Under the pieces are notes generated by a model that was given only the letters and a program-made list of their open reading frames with translations, made no database searches and had not been told where the DNA came from. Shown here piece by piece: positions 10,101-22,100 of a stretch of DNA of 56,676 nt. Source of the DNA: Euprymna scolopes (Eukaryota; Mollusca; Cephalopoda; Sepiida; Sepiolidae); contig CM044496.1 in the NCBI GenBank assembly GCA_024364805.1, forward strand, positions 131,401,931-131,458,606, written 5' to 3'. Within the stretch, counting starts at the first letter, position 1, and each line of letters begins with the position of its first letter. The translations under genes were made by a program, and so were the position numbers.

Positions 10101-13100
10101 ATGGATCCGTTTATTTCATACTCAAACAACAAGTGAGATTGATGTTTTTCCTGATTGGTTTCTAAATATCATGACTAAATTCCTCATACAAACATGGTAC
10201 CAAGCTTTTAGACACAGGAAGTTCAGAAAAAAAGGTTACCAAAATTAATGCGGAATAGCATTAAAATTTTCATCACTTTATTTGATCAAAACTCTTCAAA
10301 TATATCATGAAAATTATTAAAGCATGTAAAAGGATATTAATTTCTGAACAAAATGGTGATATTTTACAGACTTAGAGTGTTTGGGTTTTTAAAATATGAC
10401 TATTTTAGTAGAACTAACTTGAAATCTGTGATTATCCAAAACATTTTATGGTCGATGGATATTGCTAAAAATAGGTCTTTGAATGATCAATTTGCATAAC
10501 TATTTTTTAAACAGTTCATAATAAATTAATGTTTAGTGTTATTCATTTGTAATTTTATTGTTTTATTTGTCATATATATGTTGAATAATTTTTTTGATAT
10601 TAACAGTAATTAATTGTTGGCAAGGTCGCTGAAAAAAATGGTGGGATCCCTCTATCAATCCAGTAGATATCTCACTGTTGATGCAATTCTCTACCTATAT
10701 AAGAGCCAGGTACATCCAAAGATGGAATATTGTTGCTAAATCTGGGCAGGAGCTGCTAGAAAGATCTTATCCTGCCTTGACAGAGTTCAAAATAGACTTT
10801 GTAGCCTCATAGGGATGCCTTTTTCTGTTCTGTACAACCTCTTTCTCACAGAAGAGACGTTGTGAACCTGTCTCTGCTTTATCATTTTCATGGCAAGTGC
10901 TTGTCCGAGCGCCAATCTATGGTTCCCCCTCACCAAAATTTCACAAGAAACACTCATCCAGCAGAAAACACTATCAATAATTTCCCACACTCTTTATCTG
11001 TGCCTAAACCTAAACGTAGATTCCATGAACAAAGCTTCTTTCTTAGAACTGCACGGCTGTGGAATTGTCTTCTGTTTGCCTGCTTTTCAGCTGACTACAA
11101 TTTGGTCATCTTCAAGTTCAACGTAAACAAGTTCTTGATGAGCCGTTCCCCTTAAGTAATCCAATTTACCAAATTTATACTACTAATGATTACAGGGTGA
11201 ACAGAAAGTCCTTGGACCATTTTTAGTTTTAAAATTAAATATTGTTAAAATCACTTTTTCTCTTTTCGAATAAAGTAAGTATTTAGTCTAACTATTGATC
11301 TAATTATTTTCAACAAAAATTAGAAAATAATTTTGTTTAAACTTTCAGAAAAATGAGCAAACGAGAGGCCATAATTCAGCTTCATTGCGCGGGAAGGACA
11401 AACTCAGAGATTATTAAGCTCTTGAAAGTGGCTAAATCCACCGTGTACCATGTTGTGAACAGATTTAAGGAACTTGGTACATCTGAAGACCGTCCTAGGA
11501 GTGGAAGATCTCGCACTGCTCGAACAAAGAAGGTGATTAAAGCTGTCCGAGAGAGGGTAAGGAGAAACCCGAAGAGATCTGCAAGACAAATGGCTAAAGA
11601 CATGAATGTGAGCGTGACCTTGATGAGAACCATCGTAAAAAACGATCTCCAGTTGTCCCCCTACAAGATGAGAAAGAGACAGTGCCTCACACCTGCCCAA
11701 AAGCACAAGAGACTTGAAAGAGCAAAGCTTCTTCTTGGAGAACTGAAGGCTGGCACGGCAGAGCGAGAGATCGTTTTTTTTTATGAAAAACTCTTCACAA
11801 TTGAAGAGACTGTTAACAATCAGAACGACAGAGTTTACGCAAAATCTTCAGCAGACATTGATGACTCCGTGAGAATAGTTTTCCGCCGACAAAAGCCGTC
11901 TTCCCTCATGGTGTCGGCTGCAGTCTCCAAATCTTGGAAGTCGCCTCTGATTTTCGTGGAGCAGGGGGTTAAGATCAACACAGATCGCTACATTAACGAT
12001 ATTCTGGTTCCAGCATTTGAAGAGATGAAGAAACACTTCAAAGATCAGCCTTTCACCTTCCAACAAGATGGAGCACCATCCCACACCTCCAGAAAAACTC
12101 AGGACTGGTGCTAACGTCATTTTCCAAGATTCTGGAGTAAGGAGATGTGGCCTCCTGCATCGCCTGATTTGAATCCCATGGATTTTTCGGTGTGGTCTTT
12201 GTTGGAGGCAAAGGTCTGTTCTGTTGCTCATCCAAGTGTTGATGCTTTGAAGACATCTCTTCTGAGTGAATGGGCTAAAATACCTCAGGAAACGCTGCGT
12301 GCCTCAGTTGGTAACTTCAGACAGAAAATTGAACGTCTAATCGAAAGGAAGGGACATCACATTGAAAATAAATAATTTGAATTTATTCTTGGTCTCCTAA
12401 CTTATAATTTTCATTCATGTTTAATTTATATTTTTGTAATTTTCTATTAATAAACCACTTTTGAATTGGTCCAAGGACTTTCTGTTCACCCTGTACTACA
12501 ATATTGTCCCATTGACTACTGTACACTCGTTAACCCTTATCCTCGAGTGGCCACTGGGCCTTGATAAGAGGTGATTTCGGTGTAAAAATTTTTTTTTAAG
12601 TAATTTGATAAAATAAAGGATGACTTACTAAACTTTTCTTAAAGTATTTGATAGTAGTAAGAATGTTGTGAATTTCTTCCCCTACAAAAGTCAGCCACAT
12701 TAAAAAGGATGAACCATTCTCTTAGCTATCAAGAAAACATGACATAAACAAGAGTACAGTCAAGATAAAAATAAAAGAAAAGAAAAAAAAAGATAAAAAT
12801 TAATGAAGCTAATTAAAAAAAATTTTAAATCTTACCTCCTGAACGAAACACCAAACTAATCTCCTACTCATCAGAAGTAAAAGGAAGCTCACCAAATACG
12901 GGTCGATAAGGTAGAAATTCTACAGGGGAAAAAAGAAACACAAATTCCTTTTAATTTCATATAAAACTTATCAAATTTGCTAAAAATTATGTTAATAATA
13001 ATGATTAGATTTTTCTGGAATTTAAGGAGACATTTTTTCACTAAAATTTCAAATTTAGATTCTTTGATAAGACCACAAATATAAAATTCCTGCCCCCACC

Positions 13101-16100
13101 CCCACCAAAAAAAAGAAAAAGAAAAAGAAAAAACTATGTTACATTTTTATTTATTCAATGTTTGATAAGAAAACATATCTACTCATAAAATTAACCANNN
13201 NNNNNNNAAAAAAAAAAGAAATATCTAAATACCAGAGATATTTTTTTTTATGTTTCTGAATTTTTGAGATGCGGATTGGTTATTTGCATTATTTAGATTC
13301 ATCCGATTACTGTTTTCATCTTGAGTTTTTTGTTTTATATTGCCATTAAGATTTAGAGTTAGTTATAGGGTTATGGAAGAACAAGGGTTTTTATGACATT
13401 TAAAATTACATTTTATTCTTGTTCAAATTAATTTCAAAATCAAATTTTAATCCATCATAATTATTACCAGGGTTGCGGACTCGGATGCTAAAAGTCTGAC
13501 TCCAAGAATTCCTAGGATACCAACTCCGACTCCTTTAATATCTTCAACTCCATCTCATTGAGCTCTATATGGAAATCTATTCTGCAGATTCATATATCAG
13601 CCCCACATATCTAATAAGCAAGCATTTTATAAATACTTTTCATATATATTATTTTTTAAGCTTAACATTCACTTGTATGATAAATATACTCACATATTCA
13701 CTCAACCAGCTTCATAGAATAAGTTAAGATAACAAAGGGATAAAAAATTTACAATGAAATTTTATTATACTATCAGTTTAAAAGGGAATACAACATTTAG
13801 AGATAAGGAAACCTCTTTAGACCATAGCATTTTGAAGCCAAACGCTTCTCATTAGAAGAAGGGAGTAAAGACATACAAAGAAGAAATTTTTTAAAAGATA
13901 ATATTGTCTTCATGGAAAGTGGAGCACAAAGGAAAAACAGGAAAAAAGCTATAAAGGTCTATAATAGCATAGGTTGCTTTTTATTGATTTAGATCCATTT
14001 CTTTTTTGGGATAAGATTGTAATTCCAGATCGATCCCGGACTAATCTAATTGCCAAATTCCATTTGATTCCGGAACTGGATAATTTTCAGATTACAATCC
14101 GATTATTATCCGATGTAATCCACAGTGATCTCGATTAAAGACAGAATTTTCATTGATCCTGTGTGACATCACAATGAAAACACCTGTCCAGACAGGATTT
14201 GCAGTGATCCGATGGGTCTAAATATCTTGATGAAGTAGAAGCATTGCAGTACAGTACAAAATATGAAAAATCTCCAAAAAGAAAAGCAAAACCATATATA
14301 ACTGCTAAATTGTGCAACTGGTAAAACCAAACAGGAAAACCATATAAAATAATAGATTTATTGGACTTAAAGAGTTGGAGTCGGATAAAAAATTCAGACT
14401 TCAATTCCTAGTACTCTTAGAAATCCAACTCTGACTCCAGTTAAAACCTCTAACTCCCTCTGACTCTGAAATCCTGATTATTACTTATTTTTTTAAAATT
14501 CACAATGATTTAAATTTACAGATTTCATTATTACCTTTTAGAGAAAATGCTTAAAGTTTTTTTTTTTAATAGATCATATACAGTACATTTAACAAGAAAC
14601 AAAAAAAATATATAAGTAATTTATCATTTAATTCAATATCATGCAACCATATAAGTCAAATCAAAAGTCAAATTAAGAAAAAGAGAAAACAGTGAGAGAC
14701 AAATGTTTTCTTACCAAAGCATAATTTGCATGTGAATGTGGTAACCACCAAACCGTTTTGTAGAGATTCATATATTGCAACAGCAGAATGATCACGCCCA
14801 ACATGTAAAGCAGAAACTCAAAGAGTAAATTGCTCTCACGGGGGATATCGGGTAGGAAGCCATGTTTGGGTAGGGTGACCATGGAAGCAATGGGAATAAC
14901 ATTTTCCCTCTCCTCCAAGTGGCTGAAAAGTAATAATGACAAATACACAAATTAATTACAGTTGGAAATTAAAGTTCAAAGTCTTCTTAAATCGCAAAAC
15001 TTAAATCGAAATTATTAGGTTGGCGCAAAAATAATGTCGTTTTTATAGATATAGTTGAATGTCAAAAAACAACATTATTTTTGTACCAACCTAATATGTG
15101 AATAACAAATTCTAAGTATTTCTAAGCATTTTTGAATTTAGCTTTCATTCTTCGGTATATTATTGTTTAAACAAAGAGTGGTATAATTGGGAAAGAGGTG
15201 GCTTGTTACTTTTAATGCATCTAAAACCAAGCTTTTATCTTTACATCACCAACGCTCTGATCCCCATCTGGCATCAATTGAAATGAATGGCTCTCGTTTT
15301 GGGGAGGCCTCATGTTTTGACAAGCTTCTGGGCTTGACCTTTACTCCTGATCTCAAATGGAACACATACATTAAATCCGCTGCCAAGGCCGCTGGAAAAA
15401 TGATGCAATTCTCTATCTATATAAGAGCCAGGTACGTCTTAAGATGGAATACTGTTGCCACATTTGGGAAGGAGCTGCTAGAAAAGACTTATCCTATCTT
15501 GATAGAGTTCAGAATAGACTTTGTAGCCTCGTAGGGGATGTCCTTTTCTCTTTCCTGCATCCTCTTTCTAACAGAAGAAATGTTGCAAGTTTATCTCTGC
15601 TTTATCGTTAGTTTCATGGCAAGTGCTCGGCTGAGCTCCAATCTATGCCCCCCCCTCGCTAAACTTTCACAAGAAACACCCGTCTAGCAGAAAATGCTAT
15701 CACTAATTTCCCTCACTCTTTATCTGTGGCTAAATGTGAACGTAGATTCCATGAGCAAAGCTTCTTTCTTAGATCTTGGTTGGAATGTCTGATATCTGGT
15801 AGGATTACCATCACAGCATAAATTGAAAAAAAAACAAAAAAATCCAATGAAACTTGCGCACACAAACACCCTCAATATCTTTTCTCTAAGTAAAAATATT
15901 GTTACATTTACAACCACTGTTTTATTGTAATTTTTTGGTTGCTTGACCATTTGCATTTTATTCTATTTTTTGTTGTTATATATTTTTTACAAAGCATACA
16001 AAAAAAATCACTAAGTAATCATTTCAGCCCGGCATTTGGAGGTGTATGTTGAGCAAAAAAAGAGGTCAATTTTTTTAACATTGACCTCTATTATGACCCC

Positions 16101-19100
16101 TTAACATTTATTGTTTTGGGCTCAAATCTAGTTATTAAGTAAGATCTATGTCCAAAGAATCTATATCTAAAATTTCAAGTGTTTAGACCCAAAATTGTCG
16201 GAGGAGTTTAGTAGGGTTCTCAAAGGTCAAATCGTTAACTTTTACTCCTTAACAGCCAAATTTCTGGCCGAAAACCGATCAAAGATTTTCCCAAATCTCA
16301 GTACCCTGTATATCAAATTTAAAGTCTACATACTTTAAATTGACAGAGTTATTACGTAGGGAAATGTCACTTTTATAGATATATAGATATAGATTATCAA
16401 CCAAAGGATTAAATGGCTGACTTGTTTAGAAATAAAACGAAATCCATTCTGATGGATTTAATTACCTAATTAGATTATGTTTTTTAAATAGTTGGTTGTT
16501 TTGCTTAATGGCATATCAACTCTTTTGGTGTTATTTAATGCCAAATCCAATAATTTGTGAAAAAAGTTTTTATGCTTTAAGTTCTTTATATTTTCAAATA
16601 TTTATTCATGGAGTTTGTTTGTTTTGCTTTATGGTAGACCAAACCTTTTCATATTATTTGATGCTGTATCCAGTAAATTTAGAAAAAGTTTTTATTTTTC
16701 AAGTTCTTTATATTTTCAAATATTTATTTATGGCATTTGGTTTGATTGTTTTGTAGAAGAAAAATGTTTTTGTTTTTTACTTTGCAGAACATGATTGAGT
16801 TTTGCAAAGGAAAATAAACATCAATATTTAGTGCATTTTAGGTCAGGAAGCCAATATCCTCAGACAGCCCGATCTGGTAGCAACAGATGTCCTAACAGGT
16901 ATTACCACTCTCGACCAAAATGGATATGGGAGCAATGGTAATGAAAGGGCAACTCCACAACACCCAAATGGAGCCTCAGCATCGGATGTCTTTTAAGGTC
17001 ATACCCAGGACCGTTTTTTAAAATAGGATTTTTTTTCAATTATTTTTGATACTTTATGCTATTATATTTTTCTATTTTCAATAAAAAATGCAATAGTAAA
17101 TAAAAAATATGTCAATTGCATAACAGCAATAAACATGCAAACAGTTTTAATTAATATAGAAATAATCATAAATTAAATGTGCATTCTCGCTGTTAATTCA
17201 AATGAAAATGTAAAGACTTCAAAAAGAAAATTACTATTTCAGGACTCAAAATACAATAAGACGGACAATCAATTTTATCCAAAATCTAAACAAAACTAAA
17301 ATATCCTCCTCAGAATAAGTAAAATGAATTCCTATGAACAGAACAGTTTCACCACACTTTTATGTCCGCTTAATAAGATTAAAGTCAAGATATGATGATA
17401 CTAAACCTTATGTCTAGTATCCTTATTCCAATTTTGATCAAAATCTATATTATTTTCATTTGAGAAAATTTAAGCGGGAAAATTACTTCTGTGGTACCAA
17501 TTTTCAAGAACTCTGGTGAAAAAACTCGCCCACAAAACTATTGCCTCATAAGTCTGTTCTTGCTCTTTGATAAAATCTTTGAATAATAAATCTTGCCATA
17601 ATTCATCAACTTGAAAATGCTAAATTTCTTCTTGACTAACAATACAGATTTAGACAATCTCGTTCTGCTACAGATATCATAAAGGTCATCTTTAAACACA
17701 TACATACTATACTTTGGATAACTCCAGACCTGGCTTAGGACAGTGAAACCGGATACTGAAATGATCCTTGGCCCCCGCCTCTACAGGCTCCATTGATGGA
17801 ACCACAAATAGCTTACGTTTGTAGCGAAAGCAGCCTCTTACCGCCGAACCTGGTCGGCAGTTATACGGGATACGGTGAATTTGTTGGATGGAGCCGGGCC
17901 AAATGATCCAGAGTGAACGCCGCAAAAACCAACCAATCAACCAACATGAAAATTTGTATGATATTACTAGATGTACTTTTAATATAATCACTCTTCTTAG
18001 CTACAAGAAAGATCCAGGTCGTTCTCAATGGCCGTACATCCAGGCAACATCACATTAATGTGGATGTGTCCCAGGAGTCAATTCTTGGACATTTATTATT
18101 ACTGATTTTTATAAACAACCTCCTCAATACAATCATGCCCAAGATAGATGAATTTGCTGATGACACCATGGTCTAATCGCAACATATGGGAAAATCGAAT
18201 GCACACGAATGCATATACAAGGCAATGGCTGAATCCTGAAAAAAATATGACCTCCACGGTGTAGTAACATGGAAACAAAAATGTATGCTAACATAGAATG
18301 CTACTAAGAGAAAGCTCCTTTCCTTTAACAATTATAAGAAACATTTTCAAATACTGATTGGCATGGTTAATAGCACATGAACTGATAGTCTAAGATTTTA
18401 ATTTTTCTGTCTAACATTCACAGGTAACATGAGTTGGAACAAATACATAACACCAAGTCTGCTGCAAAGACGGTGGGTTCCCTGTACCAGGCTAGAAAAC
18501 TTCTCACCCCTGAGAGTATCCTGTATCATTTACCCATGCATGGAATATTGTTGTCACATCTGGGCTGGTGTACCAAATCACTAGTCTCTCCCCTTATGCT
18601 AAAAAAAAAAAAGCTTTTAATTTAATTCCCTTGTAGAAGTCCTCAGATGATGGAAAGCTTTCTTTTCTACTCTAATAACTTCTTTCTTTGAACCACTTAT
18701 GTAATTCCTTCTCAACTGTACCAACGTGCAGGTATTTAAATGTAATGTGAACAAACATCTCGCTTCACAACTCCCCACTTAGGATGTCCCTATAAATCTG
18801 CTCCCTAATTTACAGTAATCCCTTACATGTCAGTATCAATGTGTTTTGTTTGGAGTGAATAAAAATAATTTTTTTAAAGTTTAAGGGGTTTTCAGAAGAA
18901 ATCGAAATTCAGGCACTTTCAAGACTGAATCAAATTTAATGTAAATCAAATATTTGAATTTTCAAATATCACATTATATTCAGATTAAAACCCTTTAAAA
19001 TTTTATTTCAAAGAAACTGAAATTTGACAAATATTTATTATACAAGTTGCCTTAAATAAGATTCTAGACTTTTTGTACAGGCATTTAAAATTGTTGTAGA

Positions 19101-22100
19101 ATCTTGAAAATTCAGTACGTTATTGCTATACATCTTATGAGATGACTGACCAATTTTTATGATTTCAGGTTAAAATGAACAGTTTCAGCAGAAATTGGAA
19201 TACACCCTACTAAAACTTGATTGTCATAGCTGAGGGTGCAAGACAATATTCCAGGAATTGCAAGCAAAAGTTTAGATAAAAAATAGGGTATTGGCTATAT
19301 GTTAATCTTTTGTGCTTTTTGTTATTGTTTCTTTTTTTGTTTTGTTTTTTTTGCAATGAATTAATTGCATGTTTTTATTTTAGGGTTAAATATTGTTATT
19401 AACTGGCCATTAAATACATCGCTGAATAGATTTAATCCAACCATGTATTTTAACTGCGAGTTCAGAATGTCACAAAATAAATTTTAGGGGTTGCGACGTT
19501 TAGAAGAAATTTCTTGAAGGGTGTGCGCCAATCTACTTTCTAGGGTGATCGAATACTCCAACCATTTTGCAACGGATTGGATAGTGGAAACTCCCTCAAC
19601 GAGAAGGTTATTTCAACTAGTGTTGGGACGATTAATCGGAATCGGGAATCAGAAAAATTGGAAGATTTGGGGGTATCGGAATCGGTATCAGAAAAATTGA
19701 TGCAAATTTTCCGATGCCAAAACGATTCTTTTGTCTTTTTTTTTTTATTCGATTTTGTTTAAACAAACTTTTCCAGTGCAGATAATAATAATAATAAAAT
19801 AATATTTATTGATTTTAAAATACCAGTAAAGCTAAAATCGATAGATCATCAAGTGTTATTTTACGTTAGGGGAAATATCTGCATATTTAACGTGTGTGTT
19901 TACGAAAATCCGGGCAAATAACAATCTTATCTCTATATAAATAAAATGAACTCATTTTTTCCCGTCTGATTTTGACATTAATAGGATTAAAAATCAAGAT
20001 ATTTCATGCAAATATAATATGCACAAACGGCAGAACAATATCTGAGGTGTGTTATAGGCTTATTATTTCTCAAATTCCTCGATAATCTTAGATTTCTATA
20101 CTTTTTCTGCTGAGAAGTCACAGCCAAAATCGGTTAAGATCAATGGAAGTGGTAAAATATTTTCTCTCTAATAAATTCCTCCTCCCCCTGCCACCACTTT
20201 ACACCGTTTGGGGATCGTTCACAAGGAACAGTTGAGAAGAGAACACCGGTTTGGCTTCGTAGTTCTTTCATCTGAAGTTATTTAAAATCACTAAACTAAG
20301 CTGCAGTGCTCTGTGGCGTAGTGGTTAGCATGCTGGACAATTCACATTATATTTTCACGTTCGCGCCGACCTACCGTAGTCGTTTTTTTTGTTTTTTTTT
20401 TTTTTCCTAAACAACTGGAATGGACTTTTCTTGGTGGCCGAACTGTTAACGTTGCAGATGGTTTTTTTTTGTTTTTGTTTTTCACAGTTTATTTTCCTAC
20501 TTTTACTCATGACTCCGGGTTTGATCCTTCCTACTTACCTACCATAACATTTTTTAAAACTCCCCCCCCCCAGTCCCGGAAACAAACACTCGGGCAACGC
20601 CGGGTACCCCCGCTAGTAGTTAAATAATTAGAGATTTGTAAAGAATCAGAATCGGGAATTTAGCACAGAATCAGTAATTGTATCAGACTCAGGAAAAATA
20701 TTGGAATCATCCCATTACTAATTTCAACTGTGGAAAATCCAGTTTCACAAAATAAAGGGGCACTATGCATTGAGAACAAAATTATAAAAATTGGTTCTTG
20801 TCCAAAATTCCTCCTACATTTTAAAACAAAAGTAAAGAAAAGTCTATATGATGTATGTACCTGTAACAAAAGGAAAATATCATCTTCTAAAAATCACATA
20901 AATTGATCAAGTAGTTTTATTTTTAAATAAGAAAATCAGATTTTACGAGTAAAAGATGAGCGACTGTCCACCATTTTGAAAACAATTCAAAAAAAAAGAA
21001 AACCAAAAGGAGATAACTTGATAATTCAAACTTGTGAGATTTATATTGTCCAATTAATTGCTTAAAAATGTTTTTTTTCTTTTTGTAGAAAGGAGTCACC
21101 ACTTATCAAGGCTCTGAGACAACTCGAGGATAAGGGTTAATGAGTGTACGGAAGTCAATGGGAAAATATAGTAATCGTTAGGAATGGAAATTTGGTAAAT
21201 TGGGTTACTTAAGGGAATGGCTCATTAAGAATTTGTTTACATTGGACTTGAAGACGGCCATATTGTAGTCAATTAGAAACCAAGAAAACGGAAGAGCAAG
21301 AAACCTTGGTCATAGAATCTACATTTAGGTTTTAGCACAGATAAAAGTCAGCTCAGGGGGGACCATAGATTGGAGCTCAGACGAGAACTTGCCATTAAAA
21401 TAACGATAAAGCAGAGACAGGCTCGCAACATCTCTTCTATGGGAAAGAGGTTGCAAGAAAGAGAAAAGGCCATCCCTCACTAGGCTACAAAGTTTATTTT
21501 GAACTCTATCAAGACAGGATAAGTGACTTATTAGTAGCTTCTGCCAACTGTAGCAACAGTACTCCATCCTTCGATGTACTTACTACTTGACTCTTATAGC
21601 AGTTGAGAATCGTATTAGCAGCAAGATATTTACTGGAGTGGTAGAATGATCCCATCATTTTTCCAGCAAACGCGTTCTATCTCAGATCAGGAATAAAGAT
21701 CAGACCCAGAAGCTTGTCAAAACATGGAGCCTCCTCAAGATGAGAGCCATTCATTTCAACTGATGCCAGATGGGGATCAGAGTGTTGATGATGTAAAGAT
21801 AAAAGCTTGGGTTTTCTTTATAAAGAATAAAACTATTTGATCAATTTACATGATTTTTGGAATATGATATCTTCACTTCGTCATAAGTATGTACAAAGCG
21901 ATTTTTATTTATTTATTTATTTATAATATAAAGCGAATTCTGAACAAAAGTCTAAAAACTGTGCCAGTGGAGACGGATTTCAGAAAAAGACTACCTTATG
22001 AAGAAAGATAATTCAAATTCATAATTTTCTACTTTAAGAACAGAGTACTTGTTAAGATAGAGTCAACAGATTGATTTTTTTTAATATGTGGTTTTAAGCG

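Larger units (their letters stand above)
10619..12600 (+). mobile_element. LINE family A copy, 5'-truncated, split by a mariner
   Basis: 10619-11192 encodes the C-terminal end of family A (…FSHTLSVPKPKRRFHEQSF type, then FFLRTARLWNCLLF and KFNVNKFLMSRSP ending near 11154). The 3' untranslated part resumes after the mariner at 12496 and ends in the family terminus CCTTGATAAGAGGTGA. Aligning with the uninterrupted copy at 39820-40230 restores GATTACTA…ATTGTCCCATTGACTA across the insertion. CR1/Jockey-group LINE. Confidence 0.8.
19618..20720. mobile_element. hAT element (host of a nested mini-Helitron)
   Basis: Flanked by an exact 8-bp duplication ATTTCAAC (19610-19617 and 20721-20728). The ends are TAGTGTTGGGACGATT on the left and, inward, TAGTAATGGGATGATT on the right, typical of hAT. 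Subterminal GAATCGG repeats occur on both sides. About 415 bp belong to the hAT element; the rest is the insert at 19930-20616. No transposase remains. TMEM39 intron 1. Confidence 0.85.

Noticed and set aside
20311-20530. A functional tRNA gene
   Set aside because: A and B boxes are too far apart, no complete cloverleaf can be drawn, and T-rich inserts break the arms.
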